Source: Larkinella soli (GTDB lineage Bacteria > Bacteroidota > Bacteroidia > Cytophagales > Spirosomataceae). From it: a stretch of 60,857 bases of DNA. Under the pieces are notes generated by a model that made no database searches, was not told the origin of the DNA, and was given only the letters and a program-made list of their open reading frames with translations. Positions 52,184-60,857 of this stretch are shown in pieces. The stretch covers positions 1 through 60,857 of the forward strand of contig NZ_QTJY01000028.1 in NCBI RefSeq assembly GCF_003703975.1, given 5' to 3'. The position numbers and the translations under genes are program-made. Numbering within the stretch: position 1 is the first letter of the stretch; every line of letters begins with the position of its first letter.

Positions 52184-53409
52184 ATGCAACCAATCGTATC
52201 TGAATCTTCTCTGAACCCGCCCTCCACCGGGGCCCCCTCCACCCGTCGGTATGACCTGGACTGGCTGCGGGTGATCGCCATCGTCATCCTTCTGTTCTAC
52301 CATACCGGCATGATCTTCGTCAGCTGGGGCTGGCACATCGAAAGCCCGAACACCAGCCCGGCCCTTCAGGAAGTGATGCACTGGCTTCATTACTGGCGGA
52401 TGCCCCTGCTGTTTTTCATCTCCGGGGCCGGAACGTTCTTCGCCCTGAAGAAACGCGCCTTCGGCACCTACGCCGGAGAGCGGGTCCGGCGGCTGTTCAT
52501 TCCGCTGGTGTTCGGGATGCTGGTGATCGTGCCGCCCCAGATTTATTTCGAGTGGCTGTTCCGGGGCCGGTTCAGCGGCAGCTATGCCGAATTTTACCCG
52601 AACGTCTTTCAGTTCCAGCCGTACGAAGACGGGGGCCGGGGTGGGGCGTTCAGCTGGCACCACCTCTGGTTCGTAACTTACCTGTTCCTCTACTCTCTGA
52701 TCAGCATTCCGGTCTTCCGGTATCTGAAAAAACCGGCGGGCCGTCGGCTGATCGACCGGCTGGGGCGGCTCATCCGGCGCCCGGGCGGGGCAATGTGGCT
52801 GGCCGGTTTCATCGTCGGGAACGATCTCATCCTGGGCGGCTTTTTCCCGAACGAAACCCACGCCCTGCTCAACGACTGGGCCTATTTCATGGAAAACCTG
52901 ATCCTGTTCTGGCTGGGGTATGCGCTGGTCAGCCGGCCGGAATTCTGGCAGACGCTGACCGACCAGCGACGCGGCTTCGCCTTCGGGACCCTGGCCTGCA
53001 CGATTATTTTCTACACCACCCTTGCCATGGGCGACCGGTTTCCGGCGCTGCGCGAAAATAAGGTCTGGGTCACCTTCTACAGCACCAATACCAACTGTCT
53101 GATGTGGTTCTCGATTCTGACCTCCGTCGCCTACAGCTTTCGGTATTTAAACCGGAACCACCGGCTGCTGCCCCACCTGAACGAAGCCGTCTATCCGTTC
53201 TACATTCTGCACCAGACCGTCATCGTCTGCATCGGATATTTTGTCCTGAAAACGAACCCGGGCGTACTGGACGGCTTCCTGATCATCAGCTTTGCGTCCC
53301 TGTTTACGAGTATCGCGCTTTATCTGCTGTTCATTCGACCTTTTACACTGACCCGGTTGCTGTTCGGGCTGAAAACCGATTCCCGTTCAACGATCAAACA
53401 ACCATCCCT

Positions 53410-53413
<4 letters not shown>
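52184..53413 (+). CDS. Acyltransferase family 3 membrane protein
   Basis: A 409-residue integral membrane acyltransferase (Acyl_transf_3, OafA/OpgC type) with about ten helices. The first block YDLDWLRVIAIVILLFYHTG contains the catalytic-type histidine and RMPLLFFISGAGTFFALKK the family arginine. SWHHLWFVTYLFLYS and HQTVIVCIGYFV occur further on. It probably transfers acetyl or succinyl groups to an envelope glycan. The last four bases overlap the PQQ-dehydrogenase start (ATGA), so the two are translationally coupled, an unusual partnership. Confidence 0.9.
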
Positions 53414-55353
<1,940 letters not shown>

Positions 55354-55487
55354 AAGATTTTTTTCAAAGCCACGCAACCGAAAGGAAGCGATCCTCGTAT
55401 ATGTGCAGGAGAAGCCTTTGGCCCGACCTATTCAACGAAGCGCCAGGGGAACCGCTGAGTTCGGGTTCGTGTCGAAGGTTCTGATTG

Positions 55488-55536
55488 AACACGCCCGGTC
55501 ATCCCTGTTACTACAGGGAAGGCCGGGTGTTTTTTC
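55488..55536 (+). terminator. Terminator after the PQQ dehydrogenase
   Basis: Stem AACACgCCCGG / CCGGGtGTT, interrupted by an inner CCCTGT/ACAGGG stem, followed by a T6 run about 135 bases after the stop codon. It lies inside the gene-free stretch 55354-55799. Confidence 0.87.
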
Positions 55537-55550
55537 TTTGCCCGACACCC

Positions 55551-55579
55551 CTGGCCGGACCGGCGCACCGGCCGGGGGT
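55551..55579 (-). repeat. Type A palindromic repeat (copy 2)
   Basis: On the minus strand it reads CCCCCGGCCGGTGCGCCGG followed by TCCGG, nearly identical to 4984-5009 and 56291-56319. The core is itself dyad symmetric and can fold as a hairpin. Confidence 0.8.
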
Positions 55580-55644
55580 GTGCGGATTGGCACTCTCTTC
55601 GCCCCTCTCTTGCTACGTTCCACTCTGCCCCCTACCTTTGAACC

Positions 55645-55760
55645 GCGAAGTTTAATTATTTTAATTTACAGTGGGATTCTTGGCTTAAACCAAAGGACGG
55701 CCGGCAAAAGGTGCAAGTCCTTAGTCCAAGAACGCCCATGTGGGAATAATTGAACTTCGC
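55645..55760 (+). ncRNA. Structured leader element, riboswitch-like or small inverted-repeat element
   Basis: A 16-bp outer helix, 55645-55660 with 55745-55760, is complementary except for one position that would be a G-U pair in RNA. Inside lies a second helix (55668-55683 with 55726-55740: ACA.TGGG.TTCTTGG / CCAAGAA..CCCATGT). A 6-bp stem AAGGAC/GTCCTT competes with a small hairpin AAGG-TGCAAGT-CCTT (55708-55722). That hairpin matches the GGTGnAAnTCC core (P4-L4) of cobalamin riboswitches, though the rest of that fold is not convincing; a similar motif occurs in group II intron domain I. The 3' arm (55750-55760) is also exactly complementary to 55802-55812, just over the start codon of the next gene, giving two exclusive pairings. 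Alternative: a 116-bp MITE-like element. Confidence 0.45.
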
Positions 55761-55799
55761 AGTGACCGGCCTATCTTTTCATCATCACCTCCTTTGGTT

Positions 55800-56348
55800 A
55801 TGCGAAGTTCAAACAACTCTACCCACCAATCCCGCCCGGATTATCCCAAAGCCTACTTTCGGCCCTGCGGCATACCCCGACGCTTGTTTTTACAACTAAT
55901 TGAGGCCGAGCCCCTGCTCTCCGCCCAACCCGACGGCCAGGGCGTCGTGCAGGGCTTCCTCCGCACCGTCCTGCGTCGCTACCTGCTTGAACGCCGAACC
56001 TACTACGCCCGTCTGCACGAAAACCGCACCGGCCGGCCCCTCCAGCCGCCCCAGCACCATCCCCTGCTTCATGCCGCCCTGGGTGCCTACTGGCGGGTCT
56101 TCTGCCGTACGCTCGCCAAACAGGATTTATCGCTGGAAAACCAGCTTCAGCAGCAGGAGCTATCGTGGCTCAACCACCAGATCGTGCCCGAACTGGAGCG
56201 GCAATTGACGGAGGTAAGCACGGCCCGCGACCGGCTGTTGAGCGAGAACGAGCGTCTGAACCGGGCGCTGGCGATGCTGATGAGCCGGTGCCCCCCCCCA
56301 GCCGGTGCGCCGGTCCGACAGGACCAATCAGAAAAAGTAGGTAATTGA
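55800..56348 (+). CDS. Unknown 182-residue protein with C-terminal coiled coil
   Basis: The protein starts at ATG 55800 (MRSSNNSTHQSRPDYPKAYF); an upstream start at 55740 would lie inside the structured element. Residues about 20-110 are mixed (FLQLIEAEPLLSAQPDGQG, RRYLLERRTYYARLHENR). Residues 115-162 form a strong heptad-type coiled coil with Gln/Glu-Leu spacing (LENQLQQQELSWLNHQIV, RDRLLSENERLNRALAML). The last 19 residues (PPPAGAPVRQDQSEKVGN) are encoded by a type A repeat inserted into the gene end, so the natural C-terminus may be shorter. The stop overlaps the convergent TonB receptor gene by 21 bases. No family is recognised; codon use fits a real gene. Confidence 0.65.
   Translation: MRSSNNSTHQSRPDYPKAYFRPCGIPRRLFLQLIEAEPLLSAQPDGQGVVQGFLRTVLRRYLLERRTYYARLHENRTGRPLQPPQHHPLLHAALGAYWRVFCRTLAKQDLSLENQLQQQELSWLNHQIVPELERQLTEVSTARDRLLSENERLNRALAMLMSRCPPPAGAPVRQDQSEKVGN
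56291..56319 (+). repeat. Type A palindromic repeat (copy 3) inside a coding end
   Basis: CCCCCCCCCA then GCCGGTGCGCCGGTCCGACA matches the other two copies. It supplies codons near the 3' end of the unknown gene at 55800. Confidence 0.8.
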
Positions 56349-58586
56349 GGCCCGGGGGAAGAAGGGCGTTCCCGGGGTGAAATGGATTTCGTTGACCGGA
56401 GCGGGTTCTCCGCGCAGACGGCTTTCGGTGGCAAACTGCGTTTCTTTCCAGCGGGTGTTGAACAGGTTCTGCACCGACAGACCGAACTGGAGCCGGGTAA
56501 GCGTATAGTTGGCCTGCAGATCGGTGATGAAATAGCCCTTCGCCACGATGGAATTGTCTTCATTGGCCGGCCGGGCCGCCATATACCGATACCGGAGCGA
56601 GCCGCTCAGCCCTTTCCGGTTCTGAAGTGTCAGGCCGCCCGTGGAGGTAAACGTCGGTGCCAGCGGCAAATAGTTCTGCCCGGCCTCTGCCCCAAGGGCC
56701 CGGGGCCGGGCCGTGTTGAGGTCCAGATCGAAGAAAAGCCGGGGGGAGAGCTGCCAGCGCAGAGAAGCGTCGAGGCCATACCGCCGGGATTTGCCGCTCG
56801 GTTCGATCACCCCTTCGTCGCCCACATAAACAAACTCCTGCTCCATCCATAGATACCAACCGGCCGCCTGAATTAGCAGGTTCGGAAAAGGCTTGAAAAT
56901 CAGGCCCAGATCGGACCCGTAGGCCGCCGGCAAGACCTCCCTCCCCTGCTGTTCGACCACTACCCGCGTATCGTTCGAATGGAAGCCGCGACCGGTATTC
57001 AGATAAAGTTGCAGCCGCGGGTTGACGGTGTAGTACAGATTCAGTTTCGGCGAAAGGATCACATCCGAGGCCCGAAGCGTCGGCGCCGGGCTTTGAAGGA
57101 GGTCGGTATAGCGGTTCCGCAGGTAGTCGGCCCGTACTCCGGTATTGAGGGTAAACCGGGCCGAAAAGGCAATCGATTCGTCGAGATAGAGCGAGGCATT
57201 CCCTTCGTCGATGCGCCCGAGTTTCCGGCGGCCGAGGGTTTCGCTGCGGTTCAGGGTGTGGGAAAGTTCGGTCGGCCGGGTGAGGTCCCGGCGATACTGA
57301 AGCCCTGCCGTGGTGGTCAGGAGCGCCCGCCCGATGCGGCTATTGCGGGCTATACTTCCGTTATAGCCAAACAGATGACGGCTTTCCTTTTGCCGGATCT
57401 GGTCCCCGTTGACCGAATCTTCCCGGAAAAAGGTGAAGTTGGAATACAATTCGAAATCATACCGGCTGTAGTAGACTTGCTGACGAAGGGTGAGATTCGG
57501 GCCGACCGTCGTCACCAGCTGCCCGTTCAGGTTGGTCCGGCCGGTTTCCCCGCCTTCGGTCGGGTCGACGGAACCGTAAAAACCGACCTGACCCGACGCC
57601 ACCGCCCGGTCCGGAATCTGGCCCGAATGATTCCACCGGCTATGGAAGGTCGAGCCGGTGAGCGTCAGCCGGGTGTTCGGGCTCAGGTGTCTGTGGTATT
57701 TCCCCACCAGGTTGAACCGTTTGAAATGCTGCGGGTGGTCGAAGTAAGAATCCGAGTAGGAGTATTCGGGCGCCAGATAGAGCGATTGCCCCCGTTCGAG
57801 GCCCCGGCGGCCCAGCAGATCGAAGGCCCCCACGGCACGGGCAGTCCGGTACGGGCCGGCTTCCAGCTTCACGAAACTCTTGTCGAGAACCGTCCGCGTC
57901 CGGAAGTCCACCCAGCCGGCCGTGGCGAAATTACCCTGATCGGCCCGGTAAGGACCTTTCCTGAAGTCGACGCCCTCGATCAGTTCCGGGATGACGAAAT
58001 GAAGGTCGGCATATCCCTGTCCGTGGGCGTGGGATACCATATTGACCGGTATTCCGTCGACGCTGAGCCGGATGTCGGTCCCGTGGTCGAGGTCGAAACC
58101 GCGCAGGAAAATCTGCTCGGCCTTGCCGCCCCCGGCATGCTGCCCGATGAACAGGCCCGGCACCAGCCGCAGGATTTCCTGCGAATTGGTGATGGGGCGA
58201 ACCCGGATGTCCAGGCTGGAAATCAGCTGCTGGTCGTGCGCCCGCAGGGAAGACACCGCAATTTCCTTCAGTTCGATGGCGGCCGCGTCGAGAGGTGTGC
58301 TGACCCGAGTGATCTGGTCGTCGTACACCGTCACCTCGATGACCATCGTCCTGAAACCGAGGTGCGACAGTTCGATCTTATAGGGCGCGGGCACGAGCCC
58401 GTCGAACCGGTATTGCCCCAGTTCATTGGTGACGGTCCCCTTCCCCAGCCCGGTCAGATGGACGGTCACCCCGCCCAGCGGCCGCCGGGTAACCGGGTCG
58501 TGGACGGAACCCACAATACTGCCTAAATGAGCCAGCGCCGGGAAAGCCAGGATCAACAGCAAAACGAACAATAGTAGTTTTTTCAT
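56328..58586 (-). CDS. TonB-dependent receptor with CarboxypepD_reg domain
   Basis: A 752-residue outer-membrane receptor. A signal peptide ending PALA (residue about 19) is followed by a CarboxypepD_reg domain (about 20-105, GSIVGSVHDPVTRRPLGGV). A plug (about 115-225) contains SQEILRLVPGLFIGQHAGGG, FLRGFDLDHGTDIRLSVDGI and VNMVSHAHGQGYADLHFVIP. A 22-strand-type barrel then ends in Phe (ITYFF). The HAHGQGYADLHF stretch is histidine rich and could contact metal. Its ligand is unknown, and no SusD partner is present. It lies 34 bases after the TPR lipoprotein gene in an operon beginning with the DUF4331 gene. Confidence 0.92.
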   Translation of the reverse strand: MKKLLLFVLLLILAFPALAHLGSIVGSVHDPVTRRPLGGVTVHLTGLGKGTVTNELGQYRFDGLVPAPYKIELSHLGFRTMVIEVTVYDDQITRVSTPLDAAAIELKEIAVSSLRAHDQQLISSLDIRVRPITNSQEILRLVPGLFIGQHAGGGKAEQIFLRGFDLDHGTDIRLSVDGIPVNMVSHAHGQGYADLHFVIPELIEGVDFRKGPYRADQGNFATAGWVDFRTRTVLDKSFVKLEAGPYRTARAVGAFDLLGRRGLERGQSLYLAPEYSYSDSYFDHPQHFKRFNLVGKYHRHLSPNTRLTLTGSTFHSRWNHSGQIPDRAVASGQVGFYGSVDPTEGGETGRTNLNGQLVTTVGPNLTLRQQVYYSRYDFELYSNFTFFREDSVNGDQIRQKESRHLFGYNGSIARNSRIGRALLTTTAGLQYRRDLTRPTELSHTLNRSETLGRRKLGRIDEGNASLYLDESIAFSARFTLNTGVRADYLRNRYTDLLQSPAPTLRASDVILSPKLNLYYTVNPRLQLYLNTGRGFHSNDTRVVVEQQGREVLPAAYGSDLGLIFKPFPNLLIQAAGWYLWMEQEFVYVGDEGVIEPSGKSRRYGLDASLRWQLSPRLFFDLDLNTARPRALGAEAGQNYLPLAPTFTSTGGLTLQNRKGLSGSLRYRYMAARPANEDNSIVAKGYFITDLQANYTLTRLQFGLSVQNLFNTRWKETQFATESRLRGEPAPVNEIHFTPGTPFFPRASITYFF

Positions 58587-58620
58587 GATGCGGATACGGT
58601 CGGGGTACGGTTCAGATCCA

Positions 58621-59946
58621 TCACAAAACGGCGATCGGGTTCACCTTCCGGGCCTGGGCCAGCAGCCGGTTTCCTTCTTTCACATGGCCCAGCGCCACTT
58701 CGACGGCACCGGCCTGCCGCAGCAGTTCGGGGTCCTTGCTGCCCGTCCGCAGGGCCACCTGCATATGCTGCTGCGCTTTTTCGGGCAGGTGCCGGTGATA
58801 ATAAACCCAGGCCAGGGCCCGGTTCACGTCGATGTTGCGGGGCCGGACCCGGTATTCCCGCAAACCGTAGAACAGGGCCGAATCCAGTCGCCCGGCGGCC
58901 GTATAAACCTTGCATAACTCAAGGTCGACCCGGTGCCCCGACCGGGCGTCCTCCTGAAGCATCTGAACAACCTCCCCGTATTTCTTCACGGATTGCTCCG
59001 GGTTTCCCTTCAGGCCGTAAATTTCAGCCATTTCTTCATGAAAAGAAAACTCCGGCATGATCCGGGCCGCACTGTCGAGCAGAAAAAGAGCTTCGTCATA
59101 CCGCTTCCGGGCTTTTTGAACCCGACCCAGGCCCCTCAGCGCAAAAGCATAACTCGGACGCAGGGCCAGCACGTCGGCATACTGATTTTCGGCCTCCTGC
59201 AGCTTTCCGGTGGTTTCATACAGGTAGCCGAGGGTGGTTCTGCTCCAGCAAAACGGTTCCGATCCGGGCAAACCGGCCTGAACGGCCAGTTTCATAGCTT
59301 CGATGGCCCCGGGATAGTTGCCGTAAATTTCGCGGAGGTAGGAAGCCCGCGAGTAGGACTCCAGCGAAGGTTTCAACTGCTGCATTTTATCGGACATCGC
59401 CACCGCTTCCTCATAATGGCCCAGCTCGACGTTGGCATCGACCAGAACGCCGTACACGTAGGCGTTGTTCGGATTCATCTGCCGGGCTTTTTCGGCCAGC
59501 GCGCGGGCTTCGGCGAAACGGTGCTGCGACATCATCACCGAGGCTTTGTAGGTGGTGGCTTCAAAATTTTTCGGATCTATCGCCAGGACGCCGTCCAGAA
59601 TGCGCAGCACGGCTGGGTAATAATACGGGTGTTCGCCGGTGATGCGGGCTTCGGACAGGAAGATGGCGGCCAGTTGCAGCCGGTTTTTGGTGTTGGCCGG
59701 CTCCTTTCGGATTTTCTGCATCAGTTCGTCCACTTTCCCGCGGGTCCGGGGCCATTCTTCGGCCTGCGCCAGTTGGCCCCGTCGCTCAAACAGGGCCGGT
59801 ATTTCATCGGTGGAACCGGTAGCGGATCCGCCCGTAGCCGTTTGAGTCCGGCGGCTTTCGGAACAGCCGGTCAGTAGCAGAACCAGTGTCAGCAGGGCCG
59901 GCCCCCAGGCCGAAAACGTTCGGGTGAAAGGTAAAGTCGTTGTCAT
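58621..59946 (-). CDS. Tetratricopeptide-repeat lipoprotein
   Basis: About 441 residues from the ATG at 59946; the frame is open 20 codons upstream but the lipoprotein signal starts here, with lipobox Cys at residue 28 (LVLLLTGC). The mature protein consists of about eight TPR units, e.g. FAEARALAEKARQMNPNNAY, LQEAENQYADVLALRPSYAF and PEKAQQHMQVALRTGSKDPE. It is probably anchored in the outer membrane or periplasmic face as an assembly or docking scaffold. It lies between the DUF4331 gene and the TonB receptor gene on the same strand and most likely works with them. Confidence 0.9.
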   Translation of the reverse strand: MTTTLPFTRTFSAWGPALLTLVLLLTGCSESRRTQTATGGSATGSTDEIPALFERRGQLAQAEEWPRTRGKVDELMQKIRKEPANTKNRLQLAAIFLSEARITGEHPYYYPAVLRILDGVLAIDPKNFEATTYKASVMMSQHRFAEARALAEKARQMNPNNAYVYGVLVDANVELGHYEEAVAMSDKMQQLKPSLESYSRASYLREIYGNYPGAIEAMKLAVQAGLPGSEPFCWSRTTLGYLYETTGKLQEAENQYADVLALRPSYAFALRGLGRVQKARKRYDEALFLLDSAARIMPEFSFHEEMAEIYGLKGNPEQSVKKYGEVVQMLQEDARSGHRVDLELCKVYTAAGRLDSALFYGLREYRVRPRNIDVNRALAWVYYHRHLPEKAQQHMQVALRTGSKDPELLRQAGAVEVALGHVKEGNRLLAQARKVNPIAVL

Positions 59947-60024
59947 GGAAGGATGGTTTAAGAAGGAAAAACCGGGGGCCGGGCCGCCATTTGCGCCAGC
60001 CTGCACGGCCCCCGGGGATGCCGC

Positions 60025-60857
60025 TCAATGCCGGACTACCTTGATCGTCTGGCGTTCGTTCGGCGTAGACACCTGGAGGAAGTACACCCCCGGCCGTTGT
60101 CCCAGCCGGACCGTCCGGCGTTCCACGGCCCCGGCCAGCCCGACGGTTTGCTGCCCGAACCGCTGCCCCTGGCTGTCGCTCACCTGAATCTGGAGCGATT
60201 TGCCCGACGCTCCCCGGACCTCGACAGTCACCTCGTTGCCCGGCGTGGGGTTACCCAGCACCCGAACCGACAGGGGTTCTCCCCCTTCGGCCGAAATTCT
60301 TGCCTTCGCGCAGAATTCCCGGAAATTGAACGTGTAGCTGGCCCTCGAGGACGGATCGCCCACATACCGCACATTCACCACAATGAATTTGGTGTTGGGG
60401 TCGTTGCGAACGCCGAACTCGATCTGGCGGTTGACGCTCGGGCCATACACGCCGTTGACCACGCCGGCCGCGCTGAACTCGACCGCCCGGGCCGGATCAC
60501 CCCCGATCCGGCCAAAGGTGATGTCACCGGTCGAGCAGTTGTAATCCGTTACTGTGGCGGAAAGCGGCACGGTCGTCGTCGATTGGGGACCCACATACTG
60601 GTTGCCGAGGAAACCGCGCCAGGGGTCCTGTTCGAAGGGGAAAGCCGCCTTGAAGGTGGTATCGTTCTTCGTCACTCCGGCGTTGAAACCGAGAACCTTC
60701 ACCAGATTGGGGGTGACGGGACTGCCGCCGGGCTGGAAGTCGTCGTACCACAACCCGATGGCCGCCAGCACCACCCCGCCCACCGCCTGCAGCTCGATGG
60801 TCGTCACGTCATCCTCCAGCCGACGGCCGTTGGGAAACCCGTCCATGTTGGGAATGA
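60025..60857 (-). CDS. DUF4331 protein with T9SS C-terminal tail (5' end outside window)
   Basis: The C-terminal part of a secreted protein; the frame runs through the window edge, so the start is unknown. The opening residues IPNMDGFPNGRRLEDDVTTI, then LQAVGGVVLAAIGLWYDD, match the C-terminal portion of DUF4331 proteins. A beta domain with NRQIEFGVRNDPNT follows. The last about 80 residues (VRVLGNPTPGNEVTVEV, then LGQRPGVYFLQVST) form a type A C-terminal signal for the type IX secretion system, which exports and often anchors the protein on the surface. It is the first visible gene of the DUF4331-TPR-TonB operon. Confidence 0.87.
   Translation of the reverse strand, partial: IPNMDGFPNGRRLEDDVTTIELQAVGGVVLAAIGLWYDDFQPGGSPVTPNLVKVLGFNAGVTKNDTTFKAAFPFEQDPWRGFLGNQYVGPQSTTTVPLSATVTDYNCSTGDITFGRIGGDPARAVEFSAAGVVNGVYGPSVNRQIEFGVRNDPNTKFIVVNVRYVGDPSSRASYTFNFREFCAKARISAEGGEPLSVRVLGNPTPGNEVTVEVRGASGKSLQIQVSDSQGQRFGQQTVGLAGAVERRTVRLGQRPGVYFLQVSTPNERQTIKVVRH

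Noticed and set aside
53104-53409. N-terminal extension of the PQQ dehydrogenase frame
   Set aside because: It lies in another frame of the acyltransferase gene; the signal peptide begins at 53410.
55708-55722. A definite cobalamin riboswitch
   Set aside because: Only the P4-L4-like hairpin fits; other conserved core segments and a B12-related gene are missing, so it is reported as riboswitch-like only.
56979-58526. Open frame of 515 codons antisense to the TonB receptor
   Set aside because: Shadow of a receptor with complete plug and barrel features.

Overview
The window looks like a chromosomal segment of a GC-rich member of the Bacteroidota, most probably a Cytophagales bacterium of the Spirosomaceae/Larkinella type. 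The support is lineage-typical content: a C-terminal type IX secretion (T9SS) tail, a DUF4290 gene directly before murA, a DUF4286 protein, a viroplasmin-RNase H fusion, TonB-dependent receptors with CarboxypepD_reg domains, two-component-regulator-propeller kinases, and scarcity of clear Shine-Dalgarno sites. The assignment rests on gene content and style; there is no rRNA or marker phylogeny here. No rRNA, tRNA, CRISPR array, prophage or intact insertion sequence was recognised.

Layout. 1-5 kb: the 3' end of gmd, a small membrane protein, and a GH2-GH127 glycosidase operon, followed by a mosaic of palindromic repeats (4835-5099). 5-16 kb: a secreted carboxylesterase, an RND exporter, DUF4286 and cytochrome-b-like proteins, a TonB-type outer-membrane protein, a sulfatase and a clan GH-A glycosidase. 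16-22 kb: an ABC exporter and a propeller histidine kinase/LuxR response-regulator operon. The kinase operon and the outer-membrane protein at 10.1-12.6 kb share a dyad site (TCGCAT-N4-ATGYGA) at a similar distance upstream of each start. 22-27 kb: unknown proteins, a divergent phosphatidate-phosphatase-like/diacylglycerol-kinase-like pair, and an AT-rich two-gene operon of a RusA-like protein and a PD-(D/E)XK protein. 26.6-30.3 kb: a GntP permease-RidA-D-threonine-aldolase-like operon, with an SGNH hydrolase behind it.

30-38 kb: an McrBC-type restriction system whose two subunits are separated by four unrelated genes (META lipoprotein, Gfo/Idh/MocA oxidoreductase, small lipoprotein, zinc-type dehydrogenase). 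38-45 kb: a large FAD/Fe-S oxidoreductase, a MATE exporter, and DUF4290-murA. The MurA carries Asp instead of the fosfomycin-target Cys. 45-55 kb: mostly plus-strand housekeeping genes (RNase H, trmN6, glycosyltransferase 2, ppa, sppA), then a membrane-bound AraC regulator, an acyltransferase and a PQQ dehydrogenase.

55-61 kb: a structured, riboswitch-like or small mobile element (55645-55760) lies just before an unknown 182-residue coiled-coil protein. After it comes a minus-strand operon encoding a T9SS-exported DUF4331 protein, a TPR lipoprotein and a TonB receptor, probably one surface-uptake system. The least explained parts of the window are the structured element with its downstream gene, the AT-rich RusA/nuclease pair, the split McrBC, and the shared dyad operator.
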